Assembly: GCA_011049495.1 (NCBI GenBank) | Contig: DSBF01000153.1 | Location: forward strand, 1-12,718 | DNA: 12,718 bases | Source of the DNA: Ignavibacteria bacterium | GTDB taxonomy: Bacteria > Bacteroidota > Ignavibacteria > Ignavibacteriales > Melioribacteraceae | Direction of reading: 5' to 3' | In this document: in pieces, positions 1 to 6,986 of the stretch | Layout: every line of letters starts with the position of its first letter | How positions within the stretch are numbered: position 1 is the stretch's first letter | Position numbers and translations under genes: made by a program | The notes under the pieces: model-generated | Told to the model about the DNA's origin: nothing | Databases searched by the model: none | Seen by the model: the letters and a program-made list of their open reading frames with translations, nothing else

Positions 1-137
1 TGCGCGAATAAATAAAATATTGTTATTCTACATATAATTAATTTTTCCATTTGCTAACTGCTAAATGTGTAATAAACTAAACAACTTAGATGAATACTCA
101 TTTAATTTTCGGGGTAACTCCTGATTGTTTTTATTTA

Positions 138-166
138 TTGCAATTACAATATAAACCACTTATATT
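138..166 (+). promoter_or_regulatory. Possible sigma-70-like promoter for the 67-residue orphan
   Basis: A TTGCAA box (138-143) and a TATATT box (161-166) are separated by 17 bases. Four of six and five of six positions match the bacterial consensus. Transcription would begin near 173 and leave a leader of about 57 bases before the GTG start at 230. In such AT-rich DNA a match of this quality can arise by chance, and promoter consensus differs in the Bacteroidota, so this is tentative. Nothing else is recognised in bases 1-229. Confidence 0.3.
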
Positions 167-229
167 CGTTTGAATTTCCAAGGGCGTTGAAAATTTATCA
201 ATAAGGGCATAATAAACGAGGGCTTTGTC

Positions 230-433
230 GTGGCAGAAAACAAATTAATCTACGGCAAAAGATTGGGGAACAAATCCATTAAGATTTATGAAACAGAACA
301 AGGGTATAGCGGCATAATTAAATTCTACTTCTTGGGATTTTGTTACAGAAAAAAATCTTTTGTTTGTTCAAAGTATTCCGAAGTTGAAGATTACATTTTA
401 GAATTCAAAAACCAGCCGGAACGAATTCACTGA
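230..433 (+). CDS. Small protein of unknown function (67 aa)
   Basis: I do not recognise this protein. The start is GTG, supported by a purine-rich GAGGG (218-222) seven bases upstream, the right place for a Shine-Dalgarno site. The product is basic, with lysines and arginines spread throughout. It has no signal peptide or membrane segment, and contains an aromatic patch (FYFLGFCYRKKSF, about residues 32-44) with Cys38 and Cys46 near it. The hydrophobic/charged alternation suggests one small mixed alpha/beta domain in the cytoplasm. It stands alone: a possible promoter lies upstream, and the next gene is convergent with only 22 bases between the two stop codons. The clean ribosome site argues for a real gene, but a chance ORF of this size cannot be excluded. 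Confidence 0.55.
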   Translation: MAENKLIYGKRLGNKSIKIYETEQGYSGIIKFYFLGFCYRKKSFVCSKYSEVEDYILEFKNQPERIH

Positions 434-455
434 AAAACTCTTCTACAATTTCTTC

Positions 456-1361
456 TCAATGACCATAATCATAATTCTTCTCGACGGCAGTAATTCTAAC
501 TTTTAAATAATTTTCTTTTGGCGGTAACGGACATGTTGCATATTTTGAAAATGCACACGGCGGATTGTATGCTTTGTTGAAATCGAGTATAACAATGTTA
601 TTTGAATCCGGTAAATCTGTATATAAAAATCTTCCGGCACCGTATGTTTCTTCACCTGATGTTAAATCAGCAAAGACAATAAACAATCCATTCCCGGATT
701 TTGTTGGAAACAGTTCATATTCTTTTTCATTAATATTAAACACAAGTTTTCCGGGTGAGAAATCTTTTTCAATTGTTCCGATTATTGTCGGTATATCAAT
801 TTCTCTCGGTGGATCAAATGGTTGGTACTCTGCCTCAATCTTCCAATCTTCATTAACAGGGAATCTTTCAATGCCTTCAAAAGTTTTTAAAATATCCGCA
901 TTAAGATCACGAAGACGAATTCCGTACATATTGCCCGAACGTACGATTAAATTCCATTCGTATGAATCGAGATTCATTTTAGTTGTATTTCTTTTTGTAT
1001 CCGGGATTAATATGTGTTCTTTGACTAACTGGCTGTCAACAAGTACATCAACGCTTTCATTAACTTTTAAGGTAACAACAGAGTCTTGCAATATAAAACT
1101 TCCGATTTTATCAGCCATGCCACCGGGGAAAACCAAATCATTTGACTTATCAGACCCAAATGTATTTGCACCTTCTTTTAACCAAAACAATCCGGCTAGA
1201 TTTAACCATCCCGAAGGTTGTTTTAATCTTTCGACTCTTTGTGCATGCCATTGATTAATTTCTTGAATATAATCGGGAGTTCCCTTTTCGGGGTAATTTT
1301 CTTCACCACATGAACAAAACAGAATTAATGATATAAAAGCAATTATAAATAATCTATGCAT
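456..1361 (-). CDS. DUF1684 domain lipoprotein
   Basis: This is a 301-residue lipoprotein of the DUF1684 family, whose biochemical role is not established. The N-terminus is a hydrophobic signal ending in a lipobox-like FCSC with the lipidation cysteine at residue 18, so the mature protein should be anchored in the cell envelope. Family hallmarks are present in order: a WHAQRVERL segment and GWLNLAGLFWLKEG near residues 38-64, an YGIRLRD segment near 146-152, and the signature block DFNKAYNPPCAFSKYATCPLPP near 259-280, which carries the conserved Cys/Pro residues. Length fits the family. The ATG is preceded by GGAGAAG at good distance. The gene is monocistronic and divergent from the 1504 operon, with its own likely promoter. 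A long ORF antisense to it (565-1254) is a shadow. Confidence 0.9.
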   Translation of the reverse strand: MHRLFIIAFISLILFCSCGEENYPEKGTPDYIQEINQWHAQRVERLKQPSGWLNLAGLFWLKEGANTFGSDKSNDLVFPGGMADKIGSFILQDSVVTLKVNESVDVLVDSQLVKEHILIPDTKRNTTKMNLDSYEWNLIVRSGNMYGIRLRDLNADILKTFEGIERFPVNEDWKIEAEYQPFDPPREIDIPTIIGTIEKDFSPGKLVFNINEKEYELFPTKSGNGLFIVFADLTSGEETYGAGRFLYTDLPDSNNIVILDFNKAYNPPCAFSKYATCPLPPKENYLKVRITAVEKNYDYGH

Positions 1362-1393
1362 TTCTTCTCCAAATTAAGAGACATAAAATAGTA

Positions 1394-1422
1394 ATTGTAA
1401 TATTAAATATCCGCAGCATCAA
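1394..1422 (-). promoter_or_regulatory. Possible promoter of the DUF1684 lipoprotein gene
   Basis: On the minus strand a TTGATG box (1417-1422) and a TACAAT box (1394-1399) are separated by exactly 17 bases. Transcription would start near 1387 and leave a leader of about 26 bases that includes the GGAGAAG ribosome site. The match is four of six and five of six against the sigma-70 consensus, so it is plausible but unproven. I saw no equally good counterpart for the divergent + strand operon in the rest of this 142-bp intergenic region. Confidence 0.35.
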
Positions 1423-1503
1423 AATATTCCTAATTTTAATCTTGTTTGGAATTAAAAAATAATTTAACTTTAACTATAAACACTCAGAACAAAGGGGGAA
1501 GCA

Positions 1504-2088
1504 ATGAAAACAAGAGTCATTATCAACTCCATTTTATTCGTGTTTTGTCTTTCGCTGTTTAATCTCACCGCAGCCGAAAAAGAAGTCAGGTATCTCACCG
1601 GGTTTATTAACGAAATTGACGGCAATTTAATTTTATTGACGAATAACCTTGCATGGCGAACCGATAGACATGTAACAGCGATGTCAATGCAGCCAATTAT
1701 AATTGTTTTAGAAAAAGACAGGAATGAAGGTTTTCTTTATATCAAAAATGAAAAAGTAAATGTTACCTTAATGCAAAATGCAAGTGCTGTCGGTAAAAAT
1801 AAATTGTACGTGCCTGCATTAAATGAAAAACTAAATGTATATAACATCGGAACATTGGTTGAAGTTGAAAAAACAAATTCCGAGAAAGGAACGATTAAGT
1901 TAAGCAACGGTCAAAGCTTCAAAGTGAAAACAAAAGAAGACAAAGAAGAACTCAGTAAATGGTCGCCGGGTACCGAAGTGATTGTATCAAAAAGTAATAA
2001 CAATATTAGAATCACAAACATTATAACAACAATGTATGTCGGTGTTGTTTCCGAAACAATGGCAGAGTCCGCAAAAACAACAAATTAA
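1504..2088 (+). CDS. Secreted protein of unknown function, paralogue of the next gene
   Basis: Function not recognised. Residues 1-24 form a classical signal peptide (basic MKTR, hydrophobic core, cleavage probably after LTAA), so the 194-residue product should be exported to the periplasm or beyond. The mature part is rich in beta-prone segments. Residues 27-87 align without gaps to residues 29-89 of the following gene product: I count 16 identities in 61 positions, including the matched patterns EVxY, a TxR motif, an isolated Pro, and GxxYxxNxKxN. A second short similarity is the IKL segment near residue 131. The start is ATG with a strong AAAGGGGGAAG ribosome site. It is the first gene of a three-gene operon, followed after six bases by its paralogue. 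The C-terminus is Lys/Thr-rich, with no sorting domain seen. Confidence 0.75.
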   Translation: MKTRVIINSILFVFCLSLFNLTAAEKEVRYLTGFINEIDGNLILLTNNLAWRTDRHVTAMSMQPIIIVLEKDRNEGFLYIKNEKVNVTLMQNASAVGKNKLYVPALNEKLNVYNIGTLVEVEKTNSEKGTIKLSNGQSFKVKTKEDKEELSKWSPGTEVIVSKSNNNIRITNIITTMYVGVVSETMAESAKTTN

Positions 2089-2094
2089 ATAAAA

Positions 2095-2643
2095 ATGAAA
2101 AAACAAATTGCTGCACTTTCGATTGTGTCACTTATTCTGATTTCTTGTAGTGGTTTTGATTCAAGAACTTACTTTCAAGAAGTGGGTTATATTTATACAA
2201 AGATTGCCAATGTAAATGATCAATATGTCAGTTTTTCCAACGGGACAACAGTTAAAACAAACAGAATCATTATCGCAGTTAATTCAACCCCTGTTTTACT
2301 TGTTGTTGAAAACTATGCCGGTGCAGGATATTTCTATTTGCGAAACAGTAAAATTAATTTTTCCGGTTCCGGTGATTTTGACGATGTTGAAATGCAAGGT
2401 TTGATGAAGGGAAAAATTCAATATGTTCAAAGTATAGATCAAGAAAAAAGAATTATAAAATTAGCTGATAATTCCGAATGGTTCATTCCGAAGGATGATG
2501 ATTGGAATTCAGCGAAAGAGTGGCTTACTAAACCGGATTTAATAATTCCCGATAACAAACCGATGCAAGGTGAATTTTTTATCAATATAGTAACAGCCGA
2601 AAGTGTTCTTGCAATTAATGTAGATGACACTAAAGCAGATTAG
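2095..2643 (+). CDS. Lipoprotein of unknown function, paralogue of the preceding gene
   Basis: Function not recognised. The 182-residue product starts with a lipoprotein signal ending in LISC (lipidated Cys18), so it is probably membrane-anchored, whereas its upstream paralogue has a cleavable signal instead. Residues 29-89 match that paralogue without gaps, and an IIKL segment near 120 is shared as well. The central region is acidic (SGSGDFDDVE, then PKDDDW), and the mature protein looks beta-rich. Its ATG lies only six bases after the upstream stop and has no Shine-Dalgarno-like sequence, just an A-rich leader, so translation is probably coupled to the upstream gene or uses the A-rich starts common in Bacteroidota. 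The next gene begins four bases after its stop. Two shadow ORFs overlap it. Confidence 0.75.
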   Translation: MKKQIAALSIVSLILISCSGFDSRTYFQEVGYIYTKIANVNDQYVSFSNGTTVKTNRIIIAVNSTPVLLVVENYAGAGYFYLRNSKINFSGSGDFDDVEMQGLMKGKIQYVQSIDQEKRIIKLADNSEWFIPKDDDWNSAKEWLTKPDLIIPDNKPMQGEFFINIVTAESVLAINVDDTKAD

Positions 2644-2647
2644 ATAA

Positions 2648-3823
2648 ATGAAAATATTTCTTCTTGTTTTGCTTTTTCCGGTTATTTTACTTTCACAATC
2701 AGGTTACGGAAAAGTATCGGGCAGAATATTAGATGAACAGACCAAACTCCCTGTTGAGAGTGTAAATATTTTTATCGCCAATTCTTTGGTCGGAACAAGT
2801 TCTAATAGAAACGGTTATTTTGAAATCGATAAAATTCCCCCCGGCAGATACAACCTTATAATATCCCATCTTTCTTATGAGAATCAAAGTATTAGTGCCG
2901 ATATAAAGAAAAATAAAATCTTCCAGGTAGATTTAGAATTGCATCCCAAACCAATTGAATTCCCCGAAATAGATATATCGGATTTGTACGATAAAGAGTG
3001 GCAGAAGAACTTGGAAATCTTTCAAGAAAGTTTATTCGGGTCAACCTGGTTTGCTAAGGGATGCGAAATATTAAATCCGTTTACAATCTCTTTTAACAAA
3101 GATAAGAAAGGGATTCTGTATGCCGAAACTAATGTTCCAATTGAAATTGAGAATAGAAGCTTGGGTTATATTGTAAATTACTATCTCGAGTATTTTTCAT
3201 ACGATTACGGCACAATAAAATACTCAGGGCATCCGTATTTTGAAGAAATGGAATCAGACTTTGATGAAGATTATGATGTTTGTAAAAACAATCGTCTTGA
3301 AGCGTATATGGGTTCGCTTAGGCATTTTTTAAGACCGCTTGCTACAGCCTATACTTTAATTAAAGAGAAAAAAGACTCGGTAACAATTTTAGTTGATTTG
3401 GATAATGTTACCGAAGGCGGCACAAAATTTATTTATGATGATAGTATGTTTATGAGAAAAAATGGATTTGATGCGTATTTAAATGAATATTATTTAGGAG
3501 CCGGGGGACGAAGAACAATATCGCGAATTTTTTATCCTGACTCGATTATTACTGAAAGCACAATAGAAAATGAATTGTATTTAAAAACAGATAAAGCAAT
3601 TCAAATTACTTATAACAAAGAGTACAACGATCTAAATTATCAGCCGCAAATCTCCATGATTAAACTTCATTCCGATTCGGTTTACTTTGATAAACGAGGA
3701 AGATATCACGACGAGTTTAAGCTGCAGGTTTTTGGTTATATGGCAAGACAACGCTTATCAGAAATGCTTCCGTTTGAATATGAACCGAGTGATTCAGTTT
3801 TAATTAATACCGATTTTAGATAA
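2648..3823 (+). CDS. Exported protein with carboxypeptidase-regulatory-like domain
   Basis: This 391-residue exported protein has a signal peptide at residues 1-18 (hydrophobic core LLVLLFPVILLSQS). It is followed at about 22-98 by a CarboxypepD_reg-like beta-sandwich: the GKVSGRILDEQTKLPVESVNI start, the GTSSNRNGYFEI turn and the PPGRYNLIISHLSYE strand are typical. The remaining ~290 residues, rich in Tyr, Asp and Glu, do not resemble a TonB-dependent receptor barrel or a protease that I know. In Bacteroidota this layout is common among surface or periplasmic proteins of unknown function. It is the last gene of the operon with the two paralogues, with a four-base gap and no clear ribosome site, which suggests joint production. 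The stop lies just before a hairpin that serves the convergent copper operon. Confidence 0.8.
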   Translation: MKIFLLVLLFPVILLSQSGYGKVSGRILDEQTKLPVESVNIFIANSLVGTSSNRNGYFEIDKIPPGRYNLIISHLSYENQSISADIKKNKIFQVDLELHPKPIEFPEIDISDLYDKEWQKNLEIFQESLFGSTWFAKGCEILNPFTISFNKDKKGILYAETNVPIEIENRSLGYIVNYYLEYFSYDYGTIKYSGHPYFEEMESDFDEDYDVCKNNRLEAYMGSLRHFLRPLATAYTLIKEKKDSVTILVDLDNVTEGGTKFIYDDSMFMRKNGFDAYLNEYYLGAGGRRTISRIFYPDSIITESTIENELYLKTDKAIQITYNKEYNDLNYQPQISMIKLHSDSVYFDKRGRYHDEFKLQVFGYMARQRLSEMLPFEYEPSDSVLINTDFR

Positions 3824-3849
3824 ATAAAAACGCCGGCGTAAAGCCGGCG
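3821..3849 (-). terminator. Intrinsic terminator of the SCO1-PCuAC operon
   Basis: On the minus strand a perfect 7-bp GC stem (GCCGGC cores at 3831-3837 and 3843-3849, five-base loop 3838-3842) is followed by TTTTTATTTA (3830-3821). It lies ten bases beyond the PCuAC stop codon, as expected for a Rho-independent terminator. The T-tract runs into the last codon and stop of the convergent + strand gene. Read on the + strand, the same hairpin is preceded by A-residues and followed by GGTTACC, so it is much weaker in that direction, though it may still act partly on the + strand transcript. Confidence 0.8.
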
Positions 3850-3858
3850 GTTACCAAT

Positions 3859-4395
3859 TTACATTTCCATTTTAGTTTTGTCTTCTTTTGTTTGCATCTT
3901 CGGCATTCTGTCTTCTACTTTTGCTTTTATCTTAAGCTCACCTGCCTGTTTAAATTCAAGCTTAAGCTCAATTTCTTGTTCCGGTAAAAGTTCTTCGTTA
4001 AGATTAATAAGCATAACATGATACGACATGGGTTTGAATTCCAAAACTGTTCCGGCTTCAATAACAATAAATTCGACTTCACGCATACCCATCATATCGT
4101 CACCTTGTTTAAAGGTTTCATGAATTTCTGTTTCCTCGGCAATGTCAGTTTTAGCCGCGATTAATGTATCGTTATCGTCCGTATGATTCATTACACTAAA
4201 AAATACGCCTGTATTTCTATTCATTGCTGCAGGACGAACCCATGCATCAACAATATGCAATCCGGTTTCAGCTTCTTTCATCGCTTTTTGTAATTCTGAT
4301 TTTGCAGATTCCTTTTCTTTAATTTGTTCTTCTTTTTGCTCCTGGCACCCAAAGAAAATAAACAGCGATAAAACAATAATCATTAATTTTTTCAT
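3859..4395 (-). CDS. PCuAC-type periplasmic copper chaperone (lipoprotein)
   Basis: A Cu(I)-binding chaperone of the PCuAC family (formerly DUF461), known to deliver copper to the CuA site of cytochrome c oxidase, often with a SCO protein. The predicted ligands have exact family spacing H(M)X10MX21HXM: His92, Met104, His126 and Met128, with Glu93 in place of the optional first Met. Residues 1-17 form a lipoprotein signal ending in FFGC, so the protein is envelope-anchored. A charged Glu/Lys-rich linker (about 18-45) precedes the cupredoxin-like domain (about 46-160). The extra C-terminal tail is Met-rich (MPKMQTKEDKTKMEM), possibly additional Cu(I) ligands. GAGGTG lies just upstream of the ATG. 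The gene follows SCO1 after 15 bases and precedes a strong terminator. Confidence 0.92.
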   Translation of the reverse strand: MKKLMIIVLSLFIFFGCQEQKEEQIKEKESAKSELQKAMKEAETGLHIVDAWVRPAAMNRNTGVFFSVMNHTDDNDTLIAAKTDIAEETEIHETFKQGDDMMGMREVEFIVIEAGTVLEFKPMSYHVMLINLNEELLPEQEIELKLEFKQAGELKIKAKVEDRMPKMQTKEDKTKMEM

Positions 4396-4410
4396 AACTC
4401 ACCTCTCGTT

Positions 4411-5028
4411 TTAGTTAAGTAAAGTTTTTATATCGTTCACAATTTTTTCAATATTAAGTTTGCTTCCTAAATATGAAGCGCGAATTCTTCCGTCTTCGTC
4501 CATTAAATTAATTCGGTCTGTATGAACATAAAAATACATCATCTCGCCGCTTGCCATTTTAGTCGAATCACTCGGTACGGCAACAACTCCAACATCTCTC
4601 ATTACTTGATCTGTTATGCTCTTATCGCCGGTCAGGAAAATCCAATCACTCGTATCTAATCTTCTAACTTCGGCATACTCTTTCAATACAGAAGGAGTAT
4701 CATATTCCGGATCAAAAGTTATCGTAATAAATTCTACTCCAGTAATATTCTCTTGTTTCAGTGCTTCCCGGACTAAACGCATGTTGTTTGTTGTAAGAGG
4801 ACAAATGTCGGGACAATTTGTGAAAATATATCCAATAACTGCAATTTTCCCTTTTACATTTTGGGGATAAATTACTTCAACGCTATCTTGGTTTAATAGT
4901 GCATAATTCTTACCGGATAAATCTTCTTCAACAGGGAGAGAATCTCCGCAATTAATTAGTATCAACGCGGGTAAAATTAACAGCAATAAATATTTTAGTG
5001 ATTTTTTTGAAAAGGTATTCTTTGTCAT
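4411..5028 (-). CDS. sco1: SCO1/SenC/PrrC family copper-delivery thioredoxin-fold lipoprotein
   Basis: A SCO-family protein that binds copper or acts as thiol reductase during assembly of the CuA centre of cytochrome c oxidase. The diagnostic CxxxC motif (NCPDIC, Cys72 and Cys76) and the third ligand His169 (YFYVHTDRINLMDEDG) are present in a thioredoxin fold (about residues 40-204) that includes the ITFDPEYDTP and FLTGD segments. Residues 1-27 form a lipoprotein signal ending in LINC (Cys27). Length, 205 residues, is usual. It is the first gene of a two-gene copper operon with the PCuAC chaperone 15 bases downstream. The 142-bp region upstream is divergent to the nuclease gene and must hold both promoters, but I saw no convincing -35/-10 pair. 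The ribosome site is weak (GGA only). A terminal oxidase is not in this window. Confidence 0.95.
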   Translation of the reverse strand: MTKNTFSKKSLKYLLLLILPALILINCGDSLPVEEDLSGKNYALLNQDSVEVIYPQNVKGKIAVIGYIFTNCPDICPLTTNNMRLVREALKQENITGVEFITITFDPEYDTPSVLKEYAEVRRLDTSDWIFLTGDKSITDQVMRDVGVVAVPSDSTKMASGEMMYFYVHTDRINLMDEDGRIRASYLGSKLNIEKIVNDIKTLLN

Positions 5029-5170
5029 TTTATTTCCATCATAAATTAATTGAATTCATTAGATGAAAGGAAAACCAAGTTGATTCAAACAGAGAGTAGT
5101 TAATGAATTAAAATTAAGAAAAAGTTTTCATACATTTGTTTTTATACTCTACAACAATCGAAAAAGTTAC

Positions 5171-6976
5171 ATGAAAAAAATACTCTTTATATTATTATTT
5201 ACTTCTATTCTTTTTGCTCAGAAAAGAATTTTAATCGATGAAGATTTCAGTGATTGGGATGATGTAGAAACTTTTTATGAAGATCCTGCCGGTGATAATC
5301 TTTACGGAACGTTTGATTTTAAAACTATGTGGGTCACTAACGATGACGAAAATCTTTATATAAGAATTCAAACCACTCAAGATATTGTTCTTGTTAATAA
5401 TAATGTTGACGGTGTTTATATGACGCTTTATATAGATACCGATAATGACGCATCAACAGGTAAATCAATTGACGGAATAGGCGCAGAGCTTGAATATACT
5501 TTCGGAACAAGGCGCGGCAGAAGTTATTTAACTGTTGAAAGAACAATATATCATGATGATATCGGTTTTATCGGTGCACCGACTTTCTCCGGCAACGAGT
5601 TCGAATTTGCAATAAGCAGAGATGCACGTATTTCCGGGCTGCCTTTTTTTTCAAGCAATACAATTAAGATAAAATTTATTGCATACACTTCATCTTCTTT
5701 AAGTGCATACTATGATCGCACACCGGATTTGGGCGGTTTTGAATATACTTTTCAATCAGGCGAAATTGATCCGCCTCCTTCATTTGCGATTAACAAGCAA
5801 AGTGTCGAGTATTTGAGATTAATGGCTTATAACATTGAACGAGATAAAATCACAAACGACTCTCTTGATATACAACAGAAGTTTAACAATGTATTTACCG
5901 CGATTCAGCCGGATATAATTGGCTTTTCGGAAGTCTATTCGTCTTCTTCACAAGCTGTTGCGGATAGAGTTGAAAATTATTTGCCCTCAGGCGAGGGACA
6001 GCAGTGGTATAATAGAAAAGTTTCCGGCTATGATGTTGTCTTAGTTAGCAGGTTTGAAATTAAAAATAGTTATCCGATTGAGACAAGAAATGTTTCAGAT
6101 GCTCACAATGCATCAAGTGCGTTTTTGTTGGACTTACGACCCAAATATGAATCCGATATGTTGGTTATTGTTGCACATCCAAAGTGCTGCTTAACCGATG
6201 GTTCGGAGGATTCAAAACGTCAAAATCAGTTTGATGCAATAATGGCATTTCTTCGTAATGCAATGAATAGTGGCGGGGTATTGACAATTCAACCGAACAT
6301 TCCGGTTGTTATAATGGGCGATATGAACCTTGTCGGTGATAGAAGACAATACAACACATTAATAACAGGTAACATTTTTTATAACGGATTATGGGGAGAA
6401 GATTTTGCTCCCGATTGGGACGGCAGTTATCTTGATGATGCTAAACCTTATGTTACAAATACCGGTATGACATATACAACAAATCCGGGAAGTTATCCTT
6501 CCGGGAGATTAGATTTTATTGTTTACTCGGGTTCTGTAATGAAGCTAGTAAATAGTTATAATTTCGACACAAAAAAATTGTCACCCGAACTATTGAATGA
6601 ATACGGACTGAATGTAAACGATACAGAAGTTTCGGATCACTTACCTGTTGTAGCAGATTTTGATTTATCGCCGATTGTTGATGTTAAAAAAAAAGATGAG
6701 ACACCAAAAGAATTTGGATTAATGCAGAATTATCCGAATCCGTTTAATCCGAGCACCTCTATTCAATTTACAATCCATGTAGAGACACAGCATGCTGTGT
6801 CTCTACGAATATTTGATATTCTCGGTAAAGAAATAAAAACATTATTAAATAAACCAATGCAGCCCGGAGAATATGAAATCGAATTTAATGCCGAAGATTT
6901 GCCGAGCGGGGTTTATTATTATAGGCTAATCGTCGGTGATTTTACGCAGACTAAAAAGATGGTTTTGTTAAGATAA
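5171..6976 (+). CDS. T9SS-secreted endonuclease/exonuclease/phosphatase protein with N-terminal CBM9/DOMON-like domain
   Basis: This 601-residue three-part protein begins with a signal peptide (1-16, ending LLFTSILFAQ). Residues about 20-195 look like a CBM9/DOMON-type beta-sandwich (IDEDFSDWDD start, YIDTDNDASTG strand). Residues about 214-500 form an endonuclease/exonuclease/phosphatase domain with the metal and catalytic set in order: Asn221 (YNIE), Glu254 (SEV), His336, Asp384 and Asn386 (GDMN), Asp448 (RLDFI), Asp489-His490 (SDHLP). The end (about 514-601) is a T9SS type A sorting domain (FGLMQNYPNPFNPSTS ... LPSGVYYYRL ... KKMVLLR), so the protein should cross the outer membrane and be surface-attached or released. 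DNA is the likely substrate, but phosphoesters or lipids remain possible. A perfect palindrome interrupts the sorting-domain sequence in frame. The ribosome site is weak. The stop is ten bases from a convergent gene. Confidence 0.93.
   Translation: MKKILFILLFTSILFAQKRILIDEDFSDWDDVETFYEDPAGDNLYGTFDFKTMWVTNDDENLYIRIQTTQDIVLVNNNVDGVYMTLYIDTDNDASTGKSIDGIGAELEYTFGTRRGRSYLTVERTIYHDDIGFIGAPTFSGNEFEFAISRDARISGLPFFSSNTIKIKFIAYTSSSLSAYYDRTPDLGGFEYTFQSGEIDPPPSFAINKQSVEYLRLMAYNIERDKITNDSLDIQQKFNNVFTAIQPDIIGFSEVYSSSSQAVADRVENYLPSGEGQQWYNRKVSGYDVVLVSRFEIKNSYPIETRNVSDAHNASSAFLLDLRPKYESDMLVIVAHPKCCLTDGSEDSKRQNQFDAIMAFLRNAMNSGGVLTIQPNIPVVIMGDMNLVGDRRQYNTLITGNIFYNGLWGEDFAPDWDGSYLDDAKPYVTNTGMTYTTNPGSYPSGRLDFIVYSGSVMKLVNSYNFDTKKLSPELLNEYGLNVNDTEVSDHLPVVADFDLSPIVDVKKKDETPKEFGLMQNYPNPFNPSTSIQFTIHVETQHAVSLRIFDILGKEIKTLLNKPMQPGEYEIEFNAEDLPSGVYYYRLIVGDFTQTKKMVLLR
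6779..6806. repeat. 28-bp perfect palindrome (REP/MITE-like) inside a coding sequence
   Basis: The arm GTAGAGACACAGCA (6779-6792) is followed with no loop by its exact reverse complement TGCTGTGTCTCTAC (6793-6806). The palindrome is read in frame and supplies the residues VETQHAVSL plus the first base of an Arg codon, within the T9SS sorting domain between the IQFTI and RIFDILG strands. A perfect 28-bp palindrome is far beyond chance in a window of this size. From memory, related palindromes beginning GTAGAGAC are dispersed in Ignavibacteria and some other genomes; I cannot check this here. Confidence 0.85.
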
Positions 6977-6986
6977 GCTATACTCC

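Noticed and set aside
1..229. RNA gene, repeat or end of a coding gene at the left edge
   Set aside because: Only AT-rich sequence and one possible promoter were seen; no fold or conserved motif could be supported.
565..1254. 229-residue ORF antisense to the DUF1684 gene
   Set aside because: The opposite strand encodes a clear DUF1684 protein with lipobox and ribosome site. The antisense product is Ser/Pro-rich without motifs, a typical shadow.
5029..5170. Promoters for the divergent sco1 and nuclease genes
   Set aside because: A TATACT box (5143-5148) exists for the + strand, but no credible -35 partner was found; the minus-strand candidates had wrong spacing.
6779..6806. The 28-bp palindrome as a terminator or operator
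   Set aside because: It lies inside a coding sequence far from the gene ends and has no T-tract; a repeat element explains it better.
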